DNA of 64,000 nt from Ehretia macrophylla (lineage: Eukaryota; Streptophyta; Magnoliopsida; Boraginales; Ehretiaceae): assembly GCA_037974665.1 (NCBI GenBank), contig CM075775.1, forward strand, positions 41,318,152 through 41,382,151, written 5' to 3'. Every line of letters starts with the position of its first letter. Position 1 is the stretch's first letter. A program made the translations under genes and the position numbers. Under the pieces are notes generated by a model. The model worked only from the letters and a program-made list of their open reading frames with translations. It did no database searches and was not told the DNA's origin. Of this stretch, positions 46,275 to 58,285 are shown piece by piece.

Positions 46275-46279
46275 GCTTT
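46275..46279. repeat. Target-site duplication GCTTT, right copy
   Basis: Exact repeat of 42305-42309. Confidence 0.93.
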
Positions 46280-46700
46280 CGTGGATGAAATGATGGGACT
46301 CCCGGTGAAATCCCTTCAACCCATTACCTATAATGTTGGTTGGCCAGGTATCTGGAATGTTACAATCTTCGTCCGGCAATCTAGTTGGGCATGATGCTTT
46401 GCCAACCAGTCCATCCCTAAGATGACTTCATAGTCTCGAAATGGTAACACTATAAGATTGGCTGAGAATTCCCGATCCGTAATTTGAATTTTACATGCTT
46501 TACAAGCTGAGCTAGTAACAAGTTTAGAACCCATTGGAGTACTGACTTCTACTTCATAAGGCAAACGTTCAACTCATAATTTCACACGTTGTACACATAA
46601 GGGAGTAATAAATGAATGAGTAGCACCTGGATCAATTAGCACCCTAACAGGTTGATTCAATATTAAGGATGTACCTTCAACAACAGCAGTCTTCTCAGGA
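46280..46700 (-). pseudogene. F1 aspartic protease region
   Basis: On the minus strand VRVLIDPGATHSFITPLCVQ (near 46580-46640) is the retropepsin-like active-site segment. It is followed after a stop near 46570 by ACKACKIQITDREFSANLIV and VILGMDWLAKHHAQLD, the C-terminal protease signature. It would cleave the gag-pol polyprotein. The coding sequence is interrupted at 46279 by the solo LTR, just before RT. Confidence 0.88.
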
Positions 46701-47848
46701 AGCTCCTCGCAGTCAATAGCATAAGCTTGGGCCAGAACTCTAGGAACTGGAGTCTTGCCTCCTCCAGCTAGTTTATTCTGATTCAGATCCCCTTGCCATT
46801 TAGGGAAATCCCTAGCCCGATGTTGATCACTGCCACATCGCACACATCGTCCCAACTTCTTCCAGCACTGGGCCTCAGTGTGACCCTTCCTGTTACAATA
46901 AGGACAAGTGATAGCCTGTGTAGCGGGTGAACTACCTGTAGAACCATGGGTGGAAGAGGTTGATGGTGTTTTTGACGGGCCACGGTTGTTGACTGGTCTG
47001 TTCTGGCTCTGGCCCTGACTGCGACTCTAAGTTTGGAAATTCCTCTGTTGTCCTTGAAGCTGGTAAGGTTTCTTGTTCGGCTGACTTGAACTGGCTCTAT
47101 CAAGTTTTATCTTCTCAACTCGGGAAGCAGTAACAAGGAGAGCAGAATATGTAGTAAAGTCATGTGAAGCCAAGTGTTCTTGAATTTCTGGCCTCAACCT
47201 ATTCATAAATTTCCACATCTTTGCCTCAGGGGTACTGACCATGTATTGTACATAGCGGGACAGTCTGTCGAAGCGAGCCTCATACTGAGCCACTGTCATG
47301 TTGCCCTGGCTCAAGGTCATAAATTCTTCAATCCGCCTTTGTCTCGAAACCGCAAGTATGTATTTCTCCTTGAAAGCCTTAACGAAGTTTCTCCACAAGC
47401 GAGATGTATGATTAGTTTCCCAAAGTTCCTCCACAGTGTGCCACCAATGCTCAACATCCCCGTGTAACAGAAACACAGCAAACTCAATCCTTTTTTCGTC
47501 AGTATAGTCAAGTGGCCTGTAAATCCTTTCAATCTCAAACAACCAAGCCTCTGCCTTTTCATCATTAGCTTCCCCGTAGAACTTGGACGGGTACAAATCA
47601 AGGAACTCCCGCATTCTACTGTTTCTCCTATTGTTACTACCATTCCTGTTGTTGTTACCACTAGCTCCGTAGTTGTTGTTATTAATTGTTGCTTCACGTG
47701 CTTCTTGCCGTTCCATCACTCGCGATATGCGATCCATAGCACTCGCCATCAAGTTAAACATGGCCATGCCGGGATTAGTTTGATGAGCATCTCTGGTTTC
47801 TTGAGGCTCATCGCCCCTATTGGTATTGCGGGTACTAGGGCCAGCCAT
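46701..47848 (-). pseudogene. F1 gag, mostly open but with an internal stop
   Basis: The start ATG is at 47848, giving MAGPSTRNTNRGDEPQE. A 273-codon open stretch contains a coiled region (ISRVMERQEAREA), an Asn-rich linker, and the capsid core FLDLYPSKFYGEANDEKAEAWL ... MTVAQYEARFDRLSRYVQYM. It ends at a TAG at 47027. The same frame resumes with a zinc knuckle CPYCNRKGHTEAQC and a second, CVRCGSDQHRARDF, in which the last Cys is replaced by Phe. The equivalent knuckle in the plus-strand copy keeps Cys. Gag and protease share one frame. Confidence 0.92.
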
Positions 47849-48075
47849 CTATAGGTAGAGATTATTATGCACAATTTATTGGGATACGACAAGACAAGAA
47901 ATTAATGTATAGAGTATGCAACATACAATTTCACGTAGGCATATAATTCTCAAAACAATTAAGACACGTTAATCACATAAGCACGTAGAAACAAAGTATA
48001 GGCACAATTTACTTAAAAGCTTCTACCCACAGGCTGAGAGTTAAACCCGACTTATGCCTAGTTAGCAAACTAAGC
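47849..48075 (-). other. Leader region of element D
   Basis: About 230 bp of AT-rich sequence between the primer site and the gag ATG, with CTCAGCCTGTGGGTAGAAGC near 48015-48036 shared with element C and with the plus-strand element (13975). No open frame of note. Confidence 0.75.
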
Positions 48076-48084
48076 TCTAATACC
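48072..48084 (-). other. Primer binding site of element D
   Basis: On the minus strand TGGTATTAGAGCTTAG lies about 13 bp inside the LTR end, one base away from the initiator tRNA-Met site TGGTATCAGAGC. Confidence 0.85.
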
Positions 48085-48096
48085 ATTCTAATAAGA

Positions 48097-51000
48097 TGTC
48101 ACCCCCAAACCCGACCTATGGAGGCTAGACTAGGGTATGACCTAATTCATTTATGCTATTTCACATACTTAGCCGTTTGTTATGTTTTAACGCTTAACGT
48201 TGGCCTAGAACTCCAAAAGTTTTTTGAAAAACCGGTAGCATAACCGCTGTATTTAGGACCTTTGGTTTGACCTAATTTCTAGAACACCTCAAAATTTTCA
48301 ATCGTTAATTTGATTCCAATAAAGATTACTATTTTTGTCATTAATCGATATGCCTATTAATTTATCTCGAAAGTCTCGTTTGATTAACAAGCCTAGCATG
48401 ATAACTATGTCCCATTTATTTGTCAATTCCTGTCTTGCAAGTACCTATTATCTTTTAGCTTATGCATGAGCACCTAAGTGAGATTATATAGAGTTCCATT
48501 ATATGCTTCTTCACCTAGTGGTTTAAACACCTATGATAACTACTAATCAAGATAAGAAAAGCAATAACCAAATAAAGAGTTAATCCGAATATAGTTAGTA
48601 CAAGCCAAAATTAGACCCCAAATTACAACAGCGGTAATTTACAACAACATCAGAAATAGTCTTCAAAGCAAACATAACGTTCACAAAACAGCCACAGTCA
48701 AGCAAGGCACATAAAGCACGTAATCACTCCAAGGAATCATCGACAGACACATTCTCCTCGGGTACTTGTTCCAAATCTTCTTCACCTGTGATGATAAAGG
48801 AGGTTGAGTCCTTATGAACTTAGCGAGGGGGAACGAGAGATAACATTTTGAAACTCTTTTCCGGTTAATCTTATGAAAACTTCTTTGGAAACATGTCATA
48901 TAAAATAAGTAAGTTCATAATATAACATAAATATAAATGAACACATTTACCCGTCTTTCCTCCCCGAGGTCCTCTAGGAACCAAGCGAGAGTACTTAAAC
49001 ACATAGTAAAATGATACGGTGAACTTTTGCTCTCATGTTCATTTCGAATAACAATTGTTGCCGCCGGCTTCAATCATCCACTTATCACTCCAAATGGGTG
49101 TACTCCAGATGTACACCAAACCTACGACCCAACTCTCTGAGGAAGTCTAGCCCCCAAGCGAGAGAAGGAATTGGACCATGGTAGTCATGCCAATACACCA
49201 GCAAGCCCGATGCGGTCCGGAGTGACGCGAACGCTACCATGCCAGAATGAAAGGTTGTAACCTTGTATGCAATGCACAATTATACCATTTAACCATTCAC
49301 ATTAGGAGCTCAACAAAGTAGGTTGCCTTCGAGCGATTATAAGATCACATTTTGACAAGTAAACATACAAGGCATGCTTTGGTAGGTAAATTTACTTTGT
49401 AAAACACTTAGGAGCATGTGAACATTTAACGGACAGCCAAGTAATACCATATAAAACAAGTCATATAGCTCATTTTACTTCACATATCAAGTGTTGAGAT
49501 CATACAAGCATGCTACGACACTTACACAAAACCGGGTGCAAGAATAGTTCACTTATCAATATGCAATCATCAAGAATCATGCTTAGAGCTATAAAGACAA
49601 TTCTGGGCAGCCTATTAACATTCCTCAAAATCAATTATAAGTCACACAAGAGTGGTTTATGACTTAGGAGTCTATGTGGCCATTAAGGCTTATAAGACAG
49701 TGCTCGAGTGTTGATTTTGTTTGCTAAGGACCACAAGTGACACTTAAACCTTTTCAAGAATACTTAGCAATTATTGGGCAGCCTACTAACCAATCAATTC
49801 AACACATTTAACCATAGGATCATCACTTAGCAAGTATTCATAAGCAATAGGGCCTCAATTTCGTGCTTACACATGCGATTAAGCAACAATTCGTCATGTA
49901 ATTAAACCCAAGCCATGCATCAATTAGTTAAGCATCCTCAACCAACTAAAACAGAACACACAACTTCTAATTTCCACAATTCCAAGCATTCAACATCTCC
50001 AGTAAAGTTACAACATGATTCAAAGCATATTACCAAGCAAAAATCCTACTACAATGGTCTATTTTTCCTCATTCATTTAGCCAAGTAAATAACTTCCAAA
50101 TTCTGTGAACCAAATGTCAAATTAAATTGAGTTCTTTAAATCTTGGAACAAACCTCGCTACATTCCGAGTTCGGACTTAAGAGTTATGACCAAAACCGTG
50201 AGACTACGCAAAACTGTCCAGATTCATACACATTTCGATATTTGCCATTTTCAAGGTCTTTAAACTCAAAATTAGCCAGCCTATTTCTTCAAAATATGTT
50301 CAGAACTCACAAGTATAGAGACCTAAAAAATTTCATACATTTTTATGAACGTTTACTAGGCCTAAAACGCTTCGTTCTACTAGGTCAGTAATCTGCCAAA
50401 AAAATGTGTTTACATATCTCTAAGTTTCTAGCCATTATCAAGCCATGCATGAGTAGATAGGCTCATATAAACACATCTACATGTACTTCAAGATAAAATA
50501 CAGCCATATGAAAGCATTCATGTGAGTTTTGAAAGCTTTTAAAAAGATTTAACCCTCACCTTAGCAAGTTGATGTAAGAACGTCCTTGAATAGCACGAAT
50601 AGACTATTTTCCTTGCTTTGGCCAAGTGGTAGCTTGTTTTTCTTTAAATCCTAGCTTAGTTAGCATATACTTAGTATGTGCATGTGATTAGAACAAAAAT
50701 AAATGGAACAAAGATCTTAAACTTACCTATGGCCGAAATGTATAGTCTTGCAAGCTTGTGTGCGACTTTGAGCTATCTATCTTGAGTTCCTGGCTAGGGC
50801 CAAAGCTTGGAGTGTCCTTGAGAGTGAGCTTGAGGTCTTGGATGCTCAAGAGAAATTCATAGCCGAGAGAGAGAGAGAATGGGAGAGTTTGAGAGGAAAA
50901 TGATGCTTTGAAATGTTGTTTGTGTGTGTGTCGGCCTTCGGTATTTGCAAGGCTGAATTTGTTTTGTCTTTTGAGCAATTTTTGAATTGTAGGCATGCCT

Positions 51001-51563
51001 TGCGTGAGTAGGCCGAGAAAGGGAGCTTGGGGTAGGGTGTATGGGATTATTTTATGCATTGTTATTTGTGTGTGTCATAGAATGTCAAGGATAAAATATT
51101 TTGTGCAAGGCTTGTCCACATGGCTTGACATGGTCGGCCATGTGATGCTAAAATTCTGAATTTTGAGTTGTGTTTTAAGCTTAGTTTATTGTAGGTTAGG
51201 TATATTTTATTGTCTAGTAGTTTGTGTTGTAAGAGAATGTTGGGAATTTAGGGTATCTAGGTAGAATAAAATATTGGAATGTTGAGATAATTTAATATTA
51301 TTTTAGTGTTAGTGGAGTTTGTAGGATTTCTTTATTGTCTAGTGTTTTGTGTAAGAATCTTTATTGATTAGCGTGCAGGCACGCTTTCTTAGGTATAAGG
51401 CACGCACTAGGAGGTAAGGCACACATTTCAAGGCAAATGCATGAATTCTAAAGTAAATGTACGCAACCCTAGGTGAATGTACATAATTCAATACAAGGCA
51501 CATAATCCAAGGTTAGGGCACACGAATCAAGGTATCGCACGTAAATCGAGGTCGGGCCTCACA
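48097..51563 (-). repeat. 5' LTR of element D, family F1, 3467 bp
   Basis: In plus coordinates it runs from TGTCACCCCCAAACC to GGTCGGGCCTCACA. It is adjacent to the primer site on its left and to a 5S gene remnant on its right. It pairs with the partial 3' LTR at 36477-39301: both have the short U3 minisatellite and share the stretch near 38700 and 50950 with GGCTGAATTTGTTTTGTC. It has one copy of the segment duplicated in other F1 LTRs. Confidence 0.93.
51399..51555 (-). repeat. Short U3-end minisatellite in the element D 5' LTR
   Basis: About eight degenerate ~20-bp units (for example AAGGCACACATTTCAAGGCAA). The 3' LTR has a similar short array at 39139-39295, consistent with the two being a pair. 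Confidence 0.75.
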
Positions 51564-52129
51564 ACCTCTACTTTCATTTTTTCTTGCCCCGTTCAGCCAT
51601 GCCAAGATGCTTCATCCGACACATTTCTTTTCTCGAGTTCCATGACAACTTGGGCAAGGCAATTTCGCTTCGCAGAGGGGCTGGGCCCGTAAACCGAGGT
51701 CATGGGGCCGGTGACCTGGTCTCCGTCGCTCTGGTGCCCATAACTTTTGATCCGTAAGGAGTTATGCGGCCCACAGTATACAGTTGGAAAGCTCTCCGGG
51801 AGCTCTAAGACATAGGCAGCAAGCTTACTCGGCAGTGCCAATTTTTAGAACTCAAAATCGAACGTTTTCATCAGTTTCAGGCCACTTTTCTACTTTTTAC
51901 GTTGTTTTTTCATCCCGAGTCGTTCGTCGTAAGCCTCAAAAAGGCCGACAACCTAACTTGCGGGACATTAGAAGGCCCTACAATGTGTTGATATCACGTC
52001 TTACGAGGATGCTGCGTTGTTGAGACAGATGGGTTGTCGATAAGCCCATTGGGACTTTTGAATGGGCCGTATCTCTGGGCTGGGACTATGAACCGTCAAC
52101 ACATAAGGGATTTGCACCTTCAACATGAC

Positions 52130-52248
52130 TGGTGCGATCATAACAGAACTAATGCACCAGATCTCATCAAAACTCCGAAGTTAAGCGTGCTTGGGCGAGA
52201 GTAGTATTAGGATGAGTGACCCCTTGGGAAGTCCTCGTGTTGCACCCC
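52130..52248 (+). rRNA. 5S rRNA gene, copy 14
   Basis: Class a. It carries the sublineage set shared with copies 15 and 16: ATAACAGAACTAATGC, GATCTCATCAAAACT and GATGAGTGACC in box C. Box A is intact. The intermediate element has GTAGTATTAG. Confidence 0.92.
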
Positions 52249-52808
52249 TATTTTCATTTTTTCTTGCCCCGTTCAGCGATGCCAAGATGCTTCATCTGTC
52301 ACATTTCTTTTCTCGAGTTCCACGGCATCTTGGGCCAGGCAATTTCGCTTCGCGGATTGGCTGGGCCCGCAAAACGAGGTCATGGGGCCTGTGACCTAGT
52401 CTACGTCACTCTGGTGCCCATAACTTTTGATCCGTAAGGAGTTATGCGGCCCACAGTATATAGTTGGAAAGCTCTCCAGGAGCTCTAAGACATGGGCAGC
52501 AAGCTTACTCGGCTGCCCCAATTTTCAGAACTCAAAATCGAACGTTTCATCAGTTTCAGGCCACTTTTCTACTTTTTACGTTGTTTTTTCATCCCGAGTT
52601 GTTCGTCGTGAGCCTCGAAAAGGCCGACAACCTAACTTGCGGCACATTAGAAGGCCTTACAACGCGTTGATATCACGTCTTGCGAGGATGCTACGTTGTT
52701 GAGACAGATGGATTGTCGATAAGCCCATTGGGACTTTTGAATGGGCTGTATCTCTGGGCTGGGACTATGAACCGTCAACACATAAGGGATTTGCACGTTC
52801 AACATGAC

Positions 52809-52927
52809 TAGTGCGATCATAACATAACTAATGCACCGGATCTCATCAAAACTCCGAAGTTAAGCGTGCTTGGACGAGAGTAGTACTAGGATGAGTGACC
52901 CCTTGGGAAGTCCTCGTGTTGCACCCC
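52809..52927 (+). rRNA. 5S rRNA gene, copy 15
   Basis: Class a, same sublineage as copies 14 and 16 (GATCTCATCAAAACT, GATGAGTGACC). The 5' end is TAGTGCG, and GCTTGGACGAG replaces GCTTGGGCGAG. Confidence 0.92.
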
Positions 52928-53425
52928 TATTTTCATTTTTTCTTGCCCCGTTCAGCGATGCCAAGATGCTTCATTTGTCACATTTCTTTTCTCGAGTCCC
53001 ACGGCATCTTGGGCCAGGCAATTTCGCTTCGCAGATTGGCTGGGCCCGCAAACCGAGGTCATGGGGCCTGTGACCTAGTATACGTCACTCTGGTGCCCAT
53101 AACTTTTGATCCGTAAGGAGTTATGCGGCCCACAGTATACAGTTGGAAAGCTCTCCGGGAGCTCTAAGACATGGGCAGCAAGCTTACTCGACTGTGCCAA
53201 TTTTCAGAGCTCAAAATCGAACGTTTTCATCAGTTTCAGGCCACTTTTCTACTTTTTATGTTGTTTTGCCATCCCGGGTCGTTCGTCGTGAGCCTCGAAA
53301 AGGCCGACAACGTAATTTGCGATACATTAGAAGGCCCTATAATGCGTTGATATCACGTCTTGCGAGGATGCTGCATTGTTGAGACAGATGGGTTGTCGAT
53401 AAGCCCATTGGGACTTTTGAATGGG

Positions 53426-53430
53426 CCGTT
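53426..53430. repeat. Target-site duplication CCGTT, left copy
   Basis: CCGTT before the solo LTR pairs with CCGTC at 56289-56293. The undisturbed spacer motif is CCGTCTCTCTGGG, so the left copy has one C-to-T change. Confidence 0.85.
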
Positions 53431-56288
53431 TGTAACACCCCGATCCCTCTCAATACCGGGAGTTCTATCAATCAATCTAATCACAACTCAATTCCAAACC
53501 CGGGCAAAATTTTTAGGGAAAGACGGACGAAGTCTCCCCTATTTTTAGGCAAAATGTAAAACCTGTAATAGCATATAAGTGGACTAGCACTGTGTCCAAC
53601 CATACAAACACCTCAAGGCCATCCGAGCCTTGGTTCTCAACAAGCGAACACAAGTAAATATACATTTCCAGTTTAAATGCTAACCTATCTCTTCTCATCT
53701 TTGACAAGTACATTCATGCTTGGCAACTAAACTATACTAACTTATTGCATAAAATAGACTATCATACCATTCTAACTCTTTTCCTTTGGACATTACAAAC
53801 ATGCATTGAAGTTAAACTATACTATCTGAATACATAAACTAGCTTTTCAAATCACTTCAATAACCTAGTAAAACTTAAATTACATTCCTTTTTAACATTA
53901 AATACAAACAACACATGAAACATACATCTTTGCATCTTTGACAACTCAAGCCACATAGCACGCAAGACAACTCTTCAAGCACGAACTTTCACGTAATCAC
54001 GAACTTTCCAGTTAACATGGCATTTCCTGAAATGTGGTGGTGAGGAGTGAGTATACTCAACACGTATACTCAGTGAGGGCGAGACAAACATCGAGGTGGA
54101 GAGAAAGAAAGTCGTGCAATGCAAATAAGGCAGTTAAGCAATATAACTAACATGTAAGCAACCAATATAAACAATCAATACAATAAACAATTAATAAAAG
54201 CATTAACACAACCATTCAAAGCTATACCACACTCTGAAGGCTATGGTTCACTCATACAAGCAATGTACTTATCATGATTTCGATGACTTTAACGATGACG
54301 CGCCGGCTCACCCACCTTATGACTTCCATTTAGAGTACTCCGGACATACTCTGTCAATTCTACGACCCAAAACTCCCTGGGTGGCAACCCAAGCGAGAAC
54401 GGGAATAGGACACGGAGCTAGAGCAACCAACCCTGGCAACCCAAGACTACCCAGAGAGGCCCGTCACTCACGCGCCTGACACAATGCAATGCAATACGGG
54501 GAATATAACGATAATCGAGCAAGGCACTGAAGTGCAGGTTAGTAACAACATGCGTTACAATAAGCATTTACAATCAATAAAATAACAAGAACAATACTAA
54601 CAAGCATTATCAACAATTGATATACAATTCAATCATAATCAAGTATAACGAGCTTAATAATCCACAATAAGCATTATATAAGCAAGCATTATAAAAATCA
54701 ACTAAAACACTAAATGACCCCAACTTTCTCAATGCTACTACTTCCAAACGAGCTACGAGTTTTGGAAATCGACTTCACCACTCCTCTTAGGACACTATAA
54801 GGCACGGCTAAAGACCACGAAACCCTACTTTACCCTAGAATTCCCGCAAAGCCCCGATTTCCCCCTTTGCTCGTTTGAACTACAGCTACCTCAACTGATC
54901 ACCCAACCAATGTCATAACTGCACCAAAAGTGCTTCCATGGCATACTACGACAATGCCTTCACGCAAAATGATAAAATGCCAAACTCGACCGGAACGACC
55001 CCAACATGTACCAAGCCATTTTTCTCTGTTTTCTCATTACACAATTCAATTAAACCATACATTTAAGCATTCTAACATATCTAGCATCTTTTCACATCAA
55101 CAGAACGTAAAACGGAGCAACTTTTACGAAACGGGGGTTTACTATTCATATTTTACTATTCCATTCGCATTTTAAATTGCACTTGCTATATTTAACCATA
55201 AAAAATGCTAAAAAGCTACAAATACATGTTCTACAATCATCAAGGAACATTCTTTAAGCAACAAAATGGATAAAATAACAACCTACGGCTAAATCACAAA
55301 AATTAAAGTTTAGACATAATTATTTCAAATGCGCAAATAACGATGAAACCCTCACCTGAGACGCTACTAGACGCTAGGAAAACCACGTTGGAAGCCTCGG
55401 AAACAACCTCGTGCAAGCTCTCATGAAGATTTGAAGATTTGAAGTTGAAATCTTTTTTTTTCTTCTCCCTTGTATTTTCGGCCATGGCTGAATTTTTGCC
55501 TTCTTTTATTTTTTTTTCTTTTCTTTTGTTTAAAAAGGTGACAACTAAGGGCAAAAAGGTCAAAGGCAAAAGGCTTGGTCAATTCAAGTTAAAAAATGGT
55601 CAAATTAGCTTATTTTGATGCCATTTAATTTATTCCAAGTTAGAGGAATGCAATTTTAATGAAAACCGACTAAAACTAGCTAATTTAAACTAGAAACGCT
55701 ATTCATGAAATCCGAGAAATTTTCTTCTAACTTTCATTTTCGAAATGCTACGATCGAACGGTCAACAAACGATCGCTAATCAAATGATGAACAATAATAT
55801 AAGACTATAATTTTTGAAAAGTAGAATAGTAGAATAGTTTAAAATTCACTCCGGCTCGTAGTTACTTTTCTCATTTAATTGAAAACCGAGTAATTAAATG
55901 CAAGAAAATAAAACTGATTATTAAAATAATCAAAACAATCAAAATAATCAATATTCATTTAAGAATAATTAATTTAACTATTTCTGGAATATTTTAAAGA
56001 ATTATGAAATTAATGCTAAGATACAAATAAACAAGTTAATATAAACACGTAGTCAAATGCAATTAAATATTAACATTTAAGACGACACTTAATTAAATAT
56101 AAGAGAATAAATTCAATTACTATAATTAATAGAAATAGGTAATAATTTTTTAATTAATCAATATAAAAATTATTAAATGCTTCCAATAGAAATATCAAAA
56201 TAGTACAAAATGATTGATTTAACTAATTAAACACTTAATTAAATGCAGTTAAATGCTATTAAATATATGCCAGGTTCGGGTTATCACA
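53431..56288 (-). mobile_element. Solo LTR, family F2, 2858 bp, minus orientation
   Basis: In plus coordinates it begins TGTAACACCCCGATCCC and ends GGTTCGGGTTATCACA, the reverse of the other F2 LTRs. Removing it with one duplication leaves 680 bp between the 5S genes at 52809 and 56352, a normal unit. It is noticeably diverged from the LTRs at 21352-28412, with a longer AT-rich end near 55900-56270. No internal region is present. Open frames inside are shadows. Confidence 0.94.
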
Positions 56289-56351
56289 CCGTCTCTCTGG
56301 GCTGGGACTATGAACCGTCAACACATAAGGGATTTGCACCTTCAACATGAC

Positions 56352-56470
56352 TGGTGCGATCATAACAGAACTAATGCACCAGATCTCATCAAAACTCTGA
56401 AGTTAAGCGTGCTTGGGCGAGAGTAGTACTAGGATGAGTGACCCCTTGGGAAGTCCTTGTGTTGCACCCC
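56352..56470 (+). rRNA. 5S rRNA gene, copy 16
   Basis: Class a, same sublineage as copies 14 and 15 although the solo LTR now separates them: ATAACAGAACTAATGC, GATCTCATCAAAACT, GATGAGTGACC. It differs by CTCTGAAG before box A and CCTTGTG at the 3' side. Confidence 0.92.
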
Positions 56471-57030
56471 TATTTTCATTTTTTCTTGCCCCGTTCAGCG
56501 ATGCCAAGATGCTTCATCTGTCACATTTCTTTTCTCGAGTCCCACGGCATCTTGGGCCAGGAAATTTCGCTTCGCGGATTGGCTGGGCCCGCAAACCGAG
56601 GTCATGGGGCCTATGACCAAGTTTACGTCACTCCGGTGCCCATAACTTTTGATCCTTAAGGATTTATGCAGCCCACAATAAACTGTTGGAAAGCACTCCG
56701 AGAGCTCTACGATGGGGGCAACAAGCCTGGTCGGCTATGCCTGTTTTTGGAACCAAAAATCGAACATTTTCATTAGTTTCAGGCCACTTTTCTTCTTTTT
56801 ATGATGTTTTTTCATCCCGGGTTGTTCGTCGTGAGCCACGAAAAGGCCGACAACCTAACTTGCGGGACATTATAGGGCCCTACTACGCGTCAATATCACG
56901 TCTTGTGAGGATGCTGCGTTGTTGAGGTAGATGGTTCTCAATAAGCACATTTGGTCTTTTGAATGGGACATCTATCTGGGCTGGGAATGTGAACCGTTAA
57001 CACAAAAAGGCATTGCACCCTCAACATGAC

Positions 57031-57149
57031 GGGTACGATTATACCAGCACAAATGCACCAGATCGCATCAGAACTCCGAAATTAAGCGTGCTTGGGCGAG
57101 AGTAGTACTAGGATAGGTGACCCCCTGGCAAGTCCTCGTGTTGCACCCC
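57031..57149 (+). rRNA. 5S rRNA gene, copy 17
   Basis: Class b with A at position 51. It shares GATTATA and CACCAGATCGCATCAG with copies 18 and 19. Box C is GGATAGGTGACC. Ends are intact. Confidence 0.92.
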
Positions 57150-57709
57150 TATTTTCATTTTTTCTTGCCCCGTGCAGCCATGCCAAAATGCTTCTTTCGT
57201 CACATTTCTTTTCTCAAGTCCCACGGCATCTTAGGCAAGGCAATTTCGCTTCGCGGAGGGGCTGTGCCCGCAAACTGAGGTCATGGGGCCTCTAACCTGG
57301 TCTCTGTCGCTCCGGTGCCCAAAAATTTTGATCCGTAAGGAGTTATACGGCCCACAGTATACAGTTGGAAACCTTTCCGGGAGCTCTTTGACGTGGGCAG
57401 TAGGCCTGCTTGGCTGTGCCTGTTTTTGGAACCCAAAATCAAACATTTTCATCAGTTTTGGGCCACTTTTCTTCTTTTTACGCTGTTTTTTCATCATGGG
57501 TCGTTCGTCGTGAGGCTCGAAAAGTCCGACAACCTAACTTGCGGGACATTAGAGGGCTCTACTATGCATAGATATCACGTCTTGCGAGGATGCTGCGTTG
57601 TTGAGGCAGATGGGTTGTCGATAAGCCGATTTGGCCATTTGAATGTGATGTCTCTTTGGGCTGGGACTGTGAACCGTCAACACATAAGGGTTTGCACCCT
57701 CAATATGAC

Positions 57710-57828
57710 AAGTGTGATTATACGAGCACTAATGCACCAGATCGCATCAGAACTCTGAAATTAAGCGTGCTTGGGCGAGAGTAGTACTAGGATGGGTGTC
57801 CCCTAAAGAAGTCCTCATGTTGCACCCC
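57710..57828 (+). rRNA. 5S rRNA gene, copy 18
   Basis: Class b, same sublineage as 17 and 19. The 5' end is AAGTGTG. The segment after box C is altered (GGGTGTCCCCTAAAGAAG). Box A and the intermediate element are intact. Confidence 0.91.
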
Positions 57829-58166
57829 TATTTACATATTTTCTAGCCCCGTTTAGCTATGCCAAAATGATTCTTCCATCACATTTCTTTTCACGAGTCC
57901 CACGACATCTTGGGCAAGGGAATTTTGCTTTGCGGAAGGGCTGGGGCCTATGACCTGGTCTCCGACGCTTTGGTACACATAACTTTTGATCCGTAAGGAG
58001 TTATGCGGCCCACAATATACCATTAAAAAGCTCTCCGGGAGCTCTACGATGTGGGTAGCAAACCTGACGGGTGTCGATAAGCCGATTTTTCCTTTTAAAT
58101 GGGACGTCTCTCTGGGCTGGGACTGTGAATCGTCAACACATAAGGGCTTTGCACCCACAACATGAC

Positions 58167-58285
58167 GGGTGCGATTATACCAGCACTAATGCACCAGATT
58201 GCATCAGAACTCCGAAATTAAGCATGCTTTGGCGAGAGTAGTACTAGGATGGGTGACCCCCTGGGAAGTCCTCATGTTGCACCCT
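58167..58285 (+). rRNA. 5S rRNA gene, copy 19
   Basis: Class b, sublineage of 17 and 18 (GATTATACC, CACCAGATTGCATC). Box A has AAGCATGCTTTGG. Its upstream spacer is the shortened 338-bp one, but the last 90 bp before the gene are normal. Confidence 0.92.

Larger units (their letters stand above)
39302..48096 (-). mobile_element. Internal region of element D: F1 chromovirus gag-pol, split by a solo LTR
   Basis: Reading leftwards on the minus strand the order is primer site, leader, gag, protease, a nested solo LTR, RT, RNase H, integrase, chromodomain and polypurine tract. This is the Ty3/gypsy order with the C-terminal chromodomain that defines chromoviruses. Without the nested LTR and one GCTTT copy the internal region is about 4.8 kb. 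Several stops and frameshifts show it is inactive. The plus-strand element at 10295 is a relative with different lesions. Confidence 0.94.
51564..53430 (+). repeat. 5S rDNA block D (5S end remnant, spacers, 2 genes)
   Basis: 51564-51568 (ACCTC) corresponds to the last five bases of a 5S gene (ACCCC), so the F1 element joined exactly at a 5S gene terminus. A full spacer follows, then genes at 52130 and 52809 (679 bp apart). These spacers share private variants such as TACAGTTGGAAAGC, TTTTCTACTTTTTACG and GAACTCAAAATCGAACG. The right edge is cut by an F2 solo LTR at offset 622. Confidence 0.93.
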
